Assembly: GCF_001625575.1 (NCBI RefSeq)
Contig: NZ_AUXV01000014.1
Coordinates: forward strand, 1-59,280
From: Pseudoalteromonas luteoviolacea S2607
GTDB lineage: Bacteria > Pseudomonadota > Gammaproteobacteria > Enterobacterales > Alteromonadaceae
DNA length: 59,280 nt
Direction of reading: 5' to 3'
Shown: piece after piece, positions 28,236 to 36,606 of the stretch
Numbering within the stretch: position 1 is the first letter of the stretch
How the letters are laid out: each line of letters starts with the position of its first letter
Made by a program: the position numbers and the translations under genes
The notes under the pieces: generated by a model
The model's input: only the letters and a program-made list of their open reading frames with translations
Databases searched by the model: none
What the model was told of the DNA's origin: nothing

Positions 28236-29046
28236 ACTTCACCCTAGCTATATTCAAAGCCGCAATATCTTTGTCATAACTCCCCATAAAATTCGCCTGA
28301 TCGTAATTGGCCAATGCAGTCCTAAACATTCGATCTCGGCTTTCCCAACGAGAATTCACTTCGGGATAGAAAGCTATACGAGCTTTATCGTCATGAGAGA
28401 TATGTAGTGCAGTCCCTGAACAAATACGCGTTAACCCCTGTCCAAGAGTAAGTCGTGATATCATGTCTTGGTCTTCCCATCCCCAGCCATGTAATTGATT
28501 GTTGTAGCCATTGATAGCAATGAAATCAGATTTTTTTACCAGCAGTAGTCCTGGAGCCTGACGCGTGCCGTTTTCAGCATCCTCTTCGTTATCGATAATC
28601 TGTAAGTGGCGACCATCAGCGGTCCTTATATTCAACTCATACCCAAATGAAACCACATGATTGCCACCTCGAGAGTTAACTTCCGTTTCTTTGACTCCAG
28701 CTAAAGTTGCAAATACTTGTTCTTGAGAGTTTAGTTGATTAACCAAATCAACAATATCCGTGGGGTTTAAAATAATGTCACAATCACAAAAAAACAGTAT
28801 AGGGTTCTTAGCAACACTGGCTCCTGTATTTTGTGCAGCAGCCTTATTGAAATAGGCCTGCTCTGATACTTTTACAACAGAAACTCGGTCATTCGCGTTT
28901 TTTAGTTGCGTTTTTAGTAATTCATCAGATCCAGAAAAGTTAACAATTACAACCTCTCCGTCAAGAAGCTCCACGGCCTCTACAAGAGAGGGCAAAGCAT
29001 CCGACAACTGTTCACGATCTCTCCAGCTTACAATGATTGATAACAT
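28228..29046 (-). CDS. GT-A glycosyltransferase, galactosyltransferase-like C-terminus
   Basis: Protein of 272 residues with a GT-A fold: SIIVSWRDREQL at the N-terminus, the metal site FFCDCDIIL (about residues 88-96) and a GWGWEDQDM motif (about 187-195). The last is typical of the Glyco_transf_7C region shared by beta-1,4-galactosyltransferases and polypeptide GalNAc-transferases. No membrane helix is visible, so it should act in the cytosol. A good AGGAAA ribosome site precedes the ATG. The gene follows the exporter with a 91-bp gap and overlaps the second glycosyltransferase by 8 bases. With that gene it suggests two sugar additions, or one disaccharide, on the product. The sugar cannot be told from sequence. 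Confidence 0.85.
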   Translation of the reverse strand: MLSIIVSWRDREQLSDALPSLVEAVELLDGEVVIVNFSGSDELLKTQLKNANDRVSVVKVSEQAYFNKAAAQNTGASVAKNPILFFCDCDIILNPTDIVDLVNQLNSQEQVFATLAGVKETEVNSRGGNHVVSFGYELNIRTADGRHLQIIDNEEDAENGTRQAPGLLLVKKSDFIAINGYNNQLHGWGWEDQDMISRLTLGQGLTRICSGTALHISHDDKARIAFYPEVNSRWESRDRMFRTALANYDQANFMGSYDKDIAALNIARVKYD

Positions 29047-29137
29047 ATTTATTTTCCTCAGCGAATCGGCACAAGTAATGCCAACCCCGCATTTTTATTT
29101 TTTATTTTCCGTACATACTTTCCAGGTGTGCGCGCAG

Positions 29138-30850
29138 CTACGAAAGCACACCTGCCGGCTTACTTACATGATTATTACGCTGAACACTTTGGACATTTCC
29201 TTCTCCCAAGCGGATCAATTGATCTGCGCAATCAAAATACTTATCGTCATGACTAATGACGAGCACTATCTTACCTTGCTCTTTCAATTTAGGAAGCAAT
29301 TGTCGATAAAAAAACTCTTTAAAAATAGGATCTTGGTCAGCAGCCCACTCATCAAACAAATACACTTTCCGGTCGTCTAGAAAGGCCACTAACAGAGCCA
29401 AACGCTTTCTTTGACCATCGGATAAACGGGTAGACGAGAATTTACCGTTATTGATAGAAACAACCTGATCTAATCTCAACTCCTTTAGGTACAAATCAAC
29501 CTGATCAAGCTGTTTCTCTGACATACCAAAAAGCTGAGTGAATAGGTAAAAATCAGTGTAAATTGCACTAATATATTGGCGAGCGGACTCTAAATTTGAC
29601 GCCCCAATCAGTTGTTCACCAAACCACACCTCGCCACGGTTAGGTTGGTAGTGGCACGTAACTACTTTTGAAAGCGTAGATTTCCCAGAACCATTGCCAC
29701 CAATCAAAAAGCTAATTTGTCCCGCCTTAAAAGTGAGGTTAATAGGCCCAACCGTAAACGAATCATCACCATCATAACTGTGAACAACGTCTTTCAAGGT
29801 GATTTGCTTAAAGTCTGCTACCGGAGCTTGGCTTTCCAACGCCTCAACCGGCATAACACTTAAAAGGTAACGTAATCGCTGTAACGAAATGCTACCTTGG
29901 ACATAGGATGAAATCGAGTTCAAAATAGCAGCAACGGGCCCAACGGTATACAACAAGGCCATAATGATGCCTATCAATGCTTCATTTGAAAGGTCATGAG
30001 CATTAGCAATCACAAACGCAACGATGCCTATCGTAATGAAACTGATCATATTCCCGTAATTGGTCGCGAAAATATCAATTACTCGCCCTTTTTTCTGTAA
30101 TCTCGTATTCTCCTTTACATGAACCAGTAGGGCTTCCTCCATGAATACATTTCGCCTTTTACTATGTAATTTGAGCTCCTTCGCTCCGCCAATAATCGCG
30201 TTGAAATCTTCAATAATATGAGAAAACACTCGCCTAGCTTGCGCAAAGTATTTTTGTGAAAAATGTATAGGCAGTCGGTATGTGACAACTCCAATAAGGA
30301 TAATGCATAAAACGAAAACAAAGACTTCTGCATTTAACACGATTAAAAAGCCCAGAATGCCCAGTAGTGTGGCGACATTCGTCAGCAAAATCGGAAATAC
30401 GGCCGCACCACTCACAACGCCAGGCACATCATTGGTCAATGATGCAGTAAGTTCGGCTTCTCCTATTTTTTCTAAATTAATAATTGGCAACTGATTAACG
30501 CGCTGACAAAAATAAACTCTAAGCTCATTAATGGATTCAATCACTACATTTTGAAACAGCCATTGCGCCATGCTTCGAGTTACCAGGATAAACGCACAAA
30601 GCATCAAAAAGCTTACCGCAAATTCAAACTGCACTATCTCATATCCGAACAGCATGAACTCATCCTGCTCTATAGTTTCCAAAAAATAATCTGTATCTTG
30701 AGTAATGGATAAAAGGACAAAAGGTATCATCAAGGAATAAGCAGCCCCACCAATGACCCCTATTATAATTGAGAGAAAAACTTTCTTTGGCGAGCGGATA
30801 GCAAGAAAGTAAAACAACCCTTTTAGTTGCGACTCTTGAATGTCTTTCAC
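29138..30850 (-). CDS. cyclic-peptide-type ABC exporter (PvdE/SyrD family)
   Basis: Half-size ABC exporter of 570 residues: six membrane helices in the first 320 residues and a C-terminal ATPase with GGNGSGKSTLSK (Walker A), LSDGQRKRLALLVAF (signature) and VYLFDEWAADQDP (Walker B). The signature Asp and the DEWAADQDP form are typical of the SyrD/PvdE group that moves non-ribosomal peptides across the inner membrane. The start is a GTG; no better ATG is near. It lies 56 bp after the acylase gene. In the pyoverdine system the same kind of exporter delivers the acylated precursor to the periplasm, where an acylase acts on it. That adjacency supports a similar job here. Confidence 0.92.
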   Translation of the reverse strand: MKDIQESQLKGLFYFLAIRSPKKVFLSIIIGVIGGAAYSLMIPFVLLSITQDTDYFLETIEQDEFMLFGYEIVQFEFAVSFLMLCAFILVTRSMAQWLFQNVVIESINELRVYFCQRVNQLPIINLEKIGEAELTASLTNDVPGVVSGAAVFPILLTNVATLLGILGFLIVLNAEVFVFVLCIILIGVVTYRLPIHFSQKYFAQARRVFSHIIEDFNAIIGGAKELKLHSKRRNVFMEEALLVHVKENTRLQKKGRVIDIFATNYGNMISFITIGIVAFVIANAHDLSNEALIGIIMALLYTVGPVAAILNSISSYVQGSISLQRLRYLLSVMPVEALESQAPVADFKQITLKDVVHSYDGDDSFTVGPINLTFKAGQISFLIGGNGSGKSTLSKVVTCHYQPNRGEVWFGEQLIGASNLESARQYISAIYTDFYLFTQLFGMSEKQLDQVDLYLKELRLDQVVSINNGKFSSTRLSDGQRKRLALLVAFLDDRKVYLFDEWAADQDPIFKEFFYRQLLPKLKEQGKIVLVISHDDKYFDCADQLIRLGEGNVQSVQRNNHVSKPAGVLS

Positions 30851-30906
30851 AGCTTAATCATCCCTACACTGACGTTTTTTTAACGTATTGGCCAACATCA
30901 AATAGC

Positions 30907-33288
30907 TCATTGCCCTTCACCCTGCTTTGATAAAAAGTTATCATAGTATTCACTCAATATATTCCCTGACTGACCAAGGTCTATCGTCATATAGCTGTGA
31001 CTTAACTTAGACATATCAATCACCTGCCTATAAGTTGCACCTAAGTGCTTGATATACCCCTCTCCTTTTTCGTAATAATTCCCGGCAACATTTACCGTAT
31101 ATTGGCTACCAAAGGTTGACTGAGAGCGGTCAAAAATCGTGCCCATCAAGGCTTTATTACCAAATGGTTGGTGTGTAAATTGAGCGTTCAACAAAGAAGG
31201 CCAGTTCCAATCATCGATATCACCCCCTTGCAGTTTGTATATTTCTTTATACACATCATCTAATGCCATTATTGCTATTTCTTTGCATGTTTCAGTACTT
31301 TCGGTTGAAACATCGTCGCACCAACTTTCAGCATTCCCCGTTAGTACAGCTCTCAAGAATATAGGCCTAATGTGATTCTCTTCTCGGCTTAGCACATGCG
31401 TTCTGTTTGCTGTTGTTACGTCTTGATGCAATTCATCATGTACAACTTTGGCATAAAAATATCTTAGCCAAACCCTAAAAATAACAGCAGCAGGACGTTC
31501 ACCACTCATCTCACCATCCCATAACGACAGCTGCGCTAACATTGCTTGTTGTTCGGGTGTTCGCGATTGCAAAGACATCAAAAAAGGCAATAGTTCCAAT
31601 GCTTGGAGATCTAGGGCGTCATGTTGTAACTGTATAAAATGATCCGAGGTTAATTTAACATCGCTTTCTCGCCATTGCGCTATCTGTTGATGAATGCGCT
31701 GGGCACGGTATCCCGGTCGCCAATTATTGGAAATAATATGAGGATAATCAGGACTATGGATTCTATGGTTTGCAGTAACCAAAATACCACTGCGGGGGTT
31801 GTATTGATTAGGTAACGCCGAAAAGGGTACGTACGACTGCCACTGCAATTCAGAGTGCTTACCTTTTAACGGTAAAGTGCCGTCTCCTGAACTACGGACA
31901 GGTATTCTTCCCGCTGCACTAAACCCAATATTATTTTTAGTATCGGCGTATACAAACCCAAGCGCTGGCGCAACGTGCTGGCTTAATGCTCTACGAAATT
32001 CATGCCAGTTCTGTGCATAATTAATATCTAGAAAGCCACTAAATGTCGTATCATCGACATCCAATGCCGTCCAACGCAACGATAAGGCAACACTCGAGTT
32101 AGCGGTTGCGTCAGAAATTAAAGGACCATGTTCCGTTTTCCTAACGACCCAATCAACGGGCTTAAACTCTGGCTGCAACATTGAAGGAAAGTCGCGGGCC
32201 ACCAATATCTTTTCGTGTTGAAAAGACATTGTTCGCCATTGCTCGTCTACTTCATATTGATTATTGTTCGACGTATTTAACTGCTCAATGTAAAGATCTT
32301 GCACATCTGCTGCTAAATTTGTCCCCCCCCAGGAAATAGACTTATTTTGGCCAAAAATCACTACAGGCAATCCAGCTATCGTCGCACCTTTAACATCTAG
32401 CACATCTCCTTTTAAATGAGCGATATAAAAGCTGGTTGGTAACGAATGTTGTAAATGAGGGTCATTGGCCAATATTGGTGAACCCGATTGTGAGTGCTCA
32501 CCGGATACCACCCAAGCATTGCTGCCTACCGCTTCTCCTCCCAGCTTTTCTTGTTCAAAAACATTTTGGCTAGTGTGTAATACTGAAGCAAACGCGTTTA
32601 TCCAATTCTCGCCACTCAAAGAATTGACCACAGGTGTTGTAGTATCTTGTTGATTAAGCGTCGCGAACTTATCGACTCCTAACTGACCGATCAAAATCTG
32701 ATTCGTCAATTCATCCTGGTAATTGGCACCAAGATTAAGTGCCATAATTTTGATTTGAACCAAAGAATCAGTGATAGACCAAGGCTCAGGGCTGAAGCCA
32801 GAAATCATATATTCGATCGGCAGTGCACTGCTTTTTTCTATCCACCGATTCACTCCCAGACTATATGCACGCAACACCGCAACCGCTGGTTGAGGTAAAT
32901 GTTCAATCGATTGTCGGGCGCTGTCATACAAGCCCAAAGTTCTCATGTACCTATCAGTATCTAATGTGCTCTTGCCAAACACCTCACTCAACCGACCTTG
33001 CGCCAGTCGCCTTTTATACTCCATCTGCCAAAGCCTATCCTGTGCATGTACAAAACCCATGACAGAGAATGCATCAAGATCCGTTTTGGCTGAAATTGTA
33101 GGCACTCCTAGTTCATCTCTTATAACCGTGACAGGTTGACTCAGTCCCTGATAATTAACCACCTGATGTTGCTGCGGTAACCCACTATGCAGCCAGTACA
33201 ATATACAGGCGACAACAAGCACAACTGGCAAAACTATCCACAATAAGAACAGAAAGAGAATTGGGTGTCGGTACTTAAACTTCTGCAT
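30907..33288 (-). CDS. penicillin-acylase family Ntn hydrolase, membrane-anchored
   Basis: A 793-residue precursor of the penicillin amidase (S45) family. These enzymes cut themselves and use the new N-terminal Ser to hydrolyse amide-linked acyl groups. A hydrophobic N-terminal segment (about residues 9-35) should direct or anchor it in the periplasm. The alpha-subunit pattern VTVIRDELGVPTISA is present, and the autocleavage site is Gly255-Ser256 in AVGSNAWVVSGE. The beta-chain loop GSPILANDPHL follows as expected. Length matches the family. A clear AGGGA ribosome site precedes the ATG. It sits between the Ser-specific NRPS gene and a PvdE-like exporter, so removal of a fatty acyl group from the exported peptide, as PvdQ does, is the best reading. 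Resistance by product hydrolysis is the alternative. Confidence 0.92.
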   Translation of the reverse strand: MQKFKYRHPILFLFLLWIVLPVVLVVACILYWLHSGLPQQHQVVNYQGLSQPVTVIRDELGVPTISAKTDLDAFSVMGFVHAQDRLWQMEYKRRLAQGRLSEVFGKSTLDTDRYMRTLGLYDSARQSIEHLPQPAVAVLRAYSLGVNRWIEKSSALPIEYMISGFSPEPWSITDSLVQIKIMALNLGANYQDELTNQILIGQLGVDKFATLNQQDTTTPVVNSLSGENWINAFASVLHTSQNVFEQEKLGGEAVGSNAWVVSGEHSQSGSPILANDPHLQHSLPTSFYIAHLKGDVLDVKGATIAGLPVVIFGQNKSISWGGTNLAADVQDLYIEQLNTSNNNQYEVDEQWRTMSFQHEKILVARDFPSMLQPEFKPVDWVVRKTEHGPLISDATANSSVALSLRWTALDVDDTTFSGFLDINYAQNWHEFRRALSQHVAPALGFVYADTKNNIGFSAAGRIPVRSSGDGTLPLKGKHSELQWQSYVPFSALPNQYNPRSGILVTANHRIHSPDYPHIISNNWRPGYRAQRIHQQIAQWRESDVKLTSDHFIQLQHDALDLQALELLPFLMSLQSRTPEQQAMLAQLSLWDGEMSGERPAAVIFRVWLRYFYAKVVHDELHQDVTTANRTHVLSREENHIRPIFLRAVLTGNAESWCDDVSTESTETCKEIAIMALDDVYKEIYKLQGGDIDDWNWPSLLNAQFTHQPFGNKALMGTIFDRSQSTFGSQYTVNVAGNYYEKGEGYIKHLGATYRQVIDMSKLSHSYMTIDLGQSGNILSEYYDNFLSKQGEGQ

Positions 33289-33323
33289 TACACATCCCTA
33301 GGTCCACTACTTTTCCATTTAGT

Positions 33324-36300
33324 TTAAAAATCGAACGTTTCATACTCTACTTCTTCACTTTTTGTTTGCTCAACTAAAGTGCTGATTTGATCTGTTAGTG
33401 CTAAGAGTGAATCTTGTTCTAACACGGCTTGTATGGTGAGGCTTAGCTCAAAATGTTCATTGAGATGGGCAATTAACATCATTGCTTTTAAAGAGTTTCC
33501 GTACTGGAAAAAGCTTGCATGAAGATCAACCCTATCGGGTTCTATCGCCAATAATTTTGCGATCATATCTACAGTTTTTACTTCCACTTCAGTTATCGGA
33601 AGGCGCTGAGGTGTACTTTCGATGTTAGATATTGGCAGAGATATAAGTGATTTACGGTCTAGCTTACCATTTGTTGTGATGGGCATGTCGTCCAGCCAAA
33701 CATATAATTCCGGCAGCATATATTTGGGTAGTACCTGCGACAATTGGTCTTTCAATACTTGTTCACACTGTCTTTGTGCATCCTTATCATTGCTTTGATG
33801 AACAACAAAAGCACACAAGCGTTTAACACCTTCAATGTCACGGATTAACACCTGTGCAGCAATGACTTCAGGATGTACTAGTTGCAGCTCAATCTCACCA
33901 CACTCGATTCTGAAACCATTTAGCTTGATCTGGTTATCAAGTCGTCCGATATATAGCAATTCACCTTCATGTGACCACTTAACGAGATCCCCTGTTTTAT
34001 AGAAACGCGTTGGCACCCCCAGATAATCCAAGGTTACAAAGCGCTCGTCGGTCAGTGTCTGATTATTAATGTACCCTGTTGCTAACCCTGCTCCGCCGAT
34101 GTAAAGCTCTCCAGGCACCCCCTGCGGCAACGCCTGACCTTCAGTGGACAAAACCAAAAAGAAAACATTGTCAATTGGTTTACCAATTGGCACACTCGGA
34201 AACTTTTGGTAGTCGGTACAAGCGAAATAACTGACATCGATACAAGCCTCTGTAGGTCCATAGAGGTTGTGCAGCTGTGCATCAATTTCTGTTTCATAAA
34301 ATGCCGCAACGGTTGCTTTTTCAAGTGCTTCACCACTACAAAAAACACGCTTTACAGATGTCCACAGTTGGCGGTCGATCATACTGATTGCAGCGTTAAG
34401 CATAGCAGGAACAAAGTGCAGAGTAGTAATCTGTCGTTCATGAATGTACTGTTGTAGGTGATAGAAGTCTAAGTGACCATCGTGCTTTGCAAAGACTAAA
34501 CGCGCGCCATACATCAGAGGCCAAAATAGTTCCCAAACAGACACATCAAATCCAAATGGCGTTTTTTGTAAAACGCGATCGTGCGCATCAATTGGTGAAT
34601 AGTTTTGCATCCAATTTAATCGATTCTGTAGCGCATCGTGCGTCACTTCCACCCCTTTTGGCTTCCCAGTGGAGCCAGAAGTGTAAATCACATATGCCCT
34701 TGCCGTATTGATTCTATCTAATTGGATCAGCTCACCACCCACTGGAGCTTCTAAAAGTTTGCAATAAGGCTGCTTTGCAATATCTACAGGCAAGGTACTA
34801 GCAAAATCATTTGAGTCCGTAATCACTAAACACGCCTGTGAGTTGTCAAGCATGTGGGCATGTCTCCCCTCAGGTAGAGACAACTCCAAAGGCAAATATG
34901 CAGCGCCAGCACGCAAAATGCCCAGCAACGTCACAATTAAGTGACAACCACGAGTCATTTTAACTGCAACAACATCACCTACACCAATCTTCATAGCAGC
35001 CAAATGCAATGCAACGCGCTCTGAGTTTTCCCACAACTGAGCATAACTCATCCTATTTCCATCAGCGTCTTCAGTCGCAATTGCGGTTGGGGTCAACTGT
35101 GATTGCTGTTCGATCTGATGTAACACTGAATGCTGTGAGCAAGGCGTATGTGTATTATTCAGCAATTTAAGATCTTGATTGTATTTAACTTCATCAACTA
35201 AGTTAAACTGATTGAGTAACAACTGCTCGTAAATGACACTTTGCTCTACCACCAGCTTAAACACCTCTATCACGGTATTGATGCTCTGGTGTTTGAATAA
35301 ATCAGTGTCGTACTCAATATGGCCAATCATACCCCGCTCTCTTTCAACCAGGTCTAAAGTCATATCAAAGATGCTACTTTGAAATTGACTGTCGGTCGGT
35401 ACGATGGACAAGCCTTCCTCAGGCACATTTGCATTCGACTTATTACCATGAAAAGTGAACATAACTTGGAATAGAGGCGAGTAACTTTGAGTACGAACCG
35501 GGTTAAGGCGGTCAACTAGTTCATTAAATGGTAAATCAGCGTTAGCATATGCTTCGACGCAGGTCGCCTTTACTTGCTGTAGAAATGCAGCAAATGAATC
35601 CTTCCAGTCCAATGGCGTGCGCAGTACTAAACTGTTAACAAGCAACCCGACTAAGTTCTGAAACTCTGCTTTCTCACGATTCGCAATGGTTGTACCCACT
35701 ACGATATCTTGCTGCCCACCTATCGCCGCTAGGGTGATTTTAAAGCAAGCCAACAAGTACATAAACTTCGTAACTCCAGCTTGCTTGGCGGCTTGCGTTA
35801 CGCGCAATGTCAACCCTTTGTCTAACTCAATATGTGCCCTTTTGCCCACATAACGTTTGCTCGAAGGTCGAGGGAAATCATAATTGAGTTCCATCACAGG
35901 TGGTAAAGCATCCAATTTACATTCGAAGTATTGCCATTGCTTTTCTAGCTCCCCACTACGTATCAAAGTATCCAAATATTCAGCATAGTCCCCATAATGA
36001 TATGTCTGTGCTGGAAGCAACGGTTCCACACCTTGGCTGTACGCTTTATAGGCACCTATCAGTTCATTACGAATGACATCCATCGAGAATGAATCAGTCA
36101 CTATATGATGTATAACAATCACTAACGTAGAGCGATGTTCGTCCCATCGAACTAATCTAAAACGAGATAAAGGGGCCTGTGCCAGTTCAAAAGGTTTAGA
36201 TACGATGTCCTGAATGATAGCTTCACGTTTACCTTCACCAGAATCAGCTGCTTCTAAAATAGCAAAATCGACATCAACCTTGGGCAAAATAATTTGACAC

Positions 36301-36587
36301 GCAACGCCCCCATCGCTCACTAGTTTTGTTCGAAACGCGGCATGACGATGATGTAGTAAGTGAATACTTTTCTTAATTGAGTCTGTATTCACGTTACCCT
36401 CTATATTCAGTACCATACGTTGATTATAAGCAATGCTAGCCTGCTCGAATTGAGATAAAAACCATAAACGCTGCTGGTGTGGAGACATCGGAAATTTCTG
36501 AGCCACGGCTGCATGATTTTTTTGCTGTAACAATTGTTTGGCGAGCCTTATTTTTTCAGCCCGACTTAACTGCGAATAGTCTTTCAT
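33324..36587 (-). CDS. NRPS module C-A-T, predicted serine
   Basis: About 1087 residues: a short helical N-terminal docking segment (LSRAEKIRLAKQLL), condensation domain (about 30-460; HHIVTDSFS at 160, Gly of HHxxxDG is Ser), adenylation domain (about 490-990; VIYTSGSTGKPKG, NLYGPTEAC, YKTGD, GRLDNQIKLNGFRIE) and carrier domain. The code reads DVWHFSLIDK, a standard serine code. The carrier motif is FFQYGNSLKA (Ser about 1032), one residue shorter than the usual FFxxGGxSLxA. The C-terminus is acidic and ends EYETFDF, like a docking peptide for a TubC-type domain. The gene begins 19 bp after the PKS gene, so it should take the polyketide chain and add serine. Confidence 0.94.
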   Translation of the reverse strand: MKDYSQLSRAEKIRLAKQLLQQKNHAAVAQKFPMSPHQQRLWFLSQFEQASIAYNQRMVLNIEGNVNTDSIKKSIHLLHHRHAAFRTKLVSDGGVACQIILPKVDVDFAILEAADSGEGKREAIIQDIVSKPFELAQAPLSRFRLVRWDEHRSTLVIVIHHIVTDSFSMDVIRNELIGAYKAYSQGVEPLLPAQTYHYGDYAEYLDTLIRSGELEKQWQYFECKLDALPPVMELNYDFPRPSSKRYVGKRAHIELDKGLTLRVTQAAKQAGVTKFMYLLACFKITLAAIGGQQDIVVGTTIANREKAEFQNLVGLLVNSLVLRTPLDWKDSFAAFLQQVKATCVEAYANADLPFNELVDRLNPVRTQSYSPLFQVMFTFHGNKSNANVPEEGLSIVPTDSQFQSSIFDMTLDLVERERGMIGHIEYDTDLFKHQSINTVIEVFKLVVEQSVIYEQLLLNQFNLVDEVKYNQDLKLLNNTHTPCSQHSVLHQIEQQSQLTPTAIATEDADGNRMSYAQLWENSERVALHLAAMKIGVGDVVAVKMTRGCHLIVTLLGILRAGAAYLPLELSLPEGRHAHMLDNSQACLVITDSNDFASTLPVDIAKQPYCKLLEAPVGGELIQLDRINTARAYVIYTSGSTGKPKGVEVTHDALQNRLNWMQNYSPIDAHDRVLQKTPFGFDVSVWELFWPLMYGARLVFAKHDGHLDFYHLQQYIHERQITTLHFVPAMLNAAISMIDRQLWTSVKRVFCSGEALEKATVAAFYETEIDAQLHNLYGPTEACIDVSYFACTDYQKFPSVPIGKPIDNVFFLVLSTEGQALPQGVPGELYIGGAGLATGYINNQTLTDERFVTLDYLGVPTRFYKTGDLVKWSHEGELLYIGRLDNQIKLNGFRIECGEIELQLVHPEVIAAQVLIRDIEGVKRLCAFVVHQSNDKDAQRQCEQVLKDQLSQVLPKYMLPELYVWLDDMPITTNGKLDRKSLISLPISNIESTPQRLPITEVEVKTVDMIAKLLAIEPDRVDLHASFFQYGNSLKAMMLIAHLNEHFELSLTIQAVLEQDSLLALTDQISTLVEQTKSEEVEYETFDF

Positions 36588-36606
36588 ATTTAATTTGCTC
36601 GGCCTA

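Noticed and set aside
29138..30850. Exporter as a lipid flippase (MsbA) or drug pump
   Set aside because: The DGQRKRLAL signature, the DEWAADQDP Walker B and the context fit the cyclic-peptide exporter group better.
30907..33288. Acylase as part of quorum quenching only
   Set aside because: Not excluded, but its place inside the NRPS unit next to a PvdE-type exporter makes a role in peptide maturation more likely.
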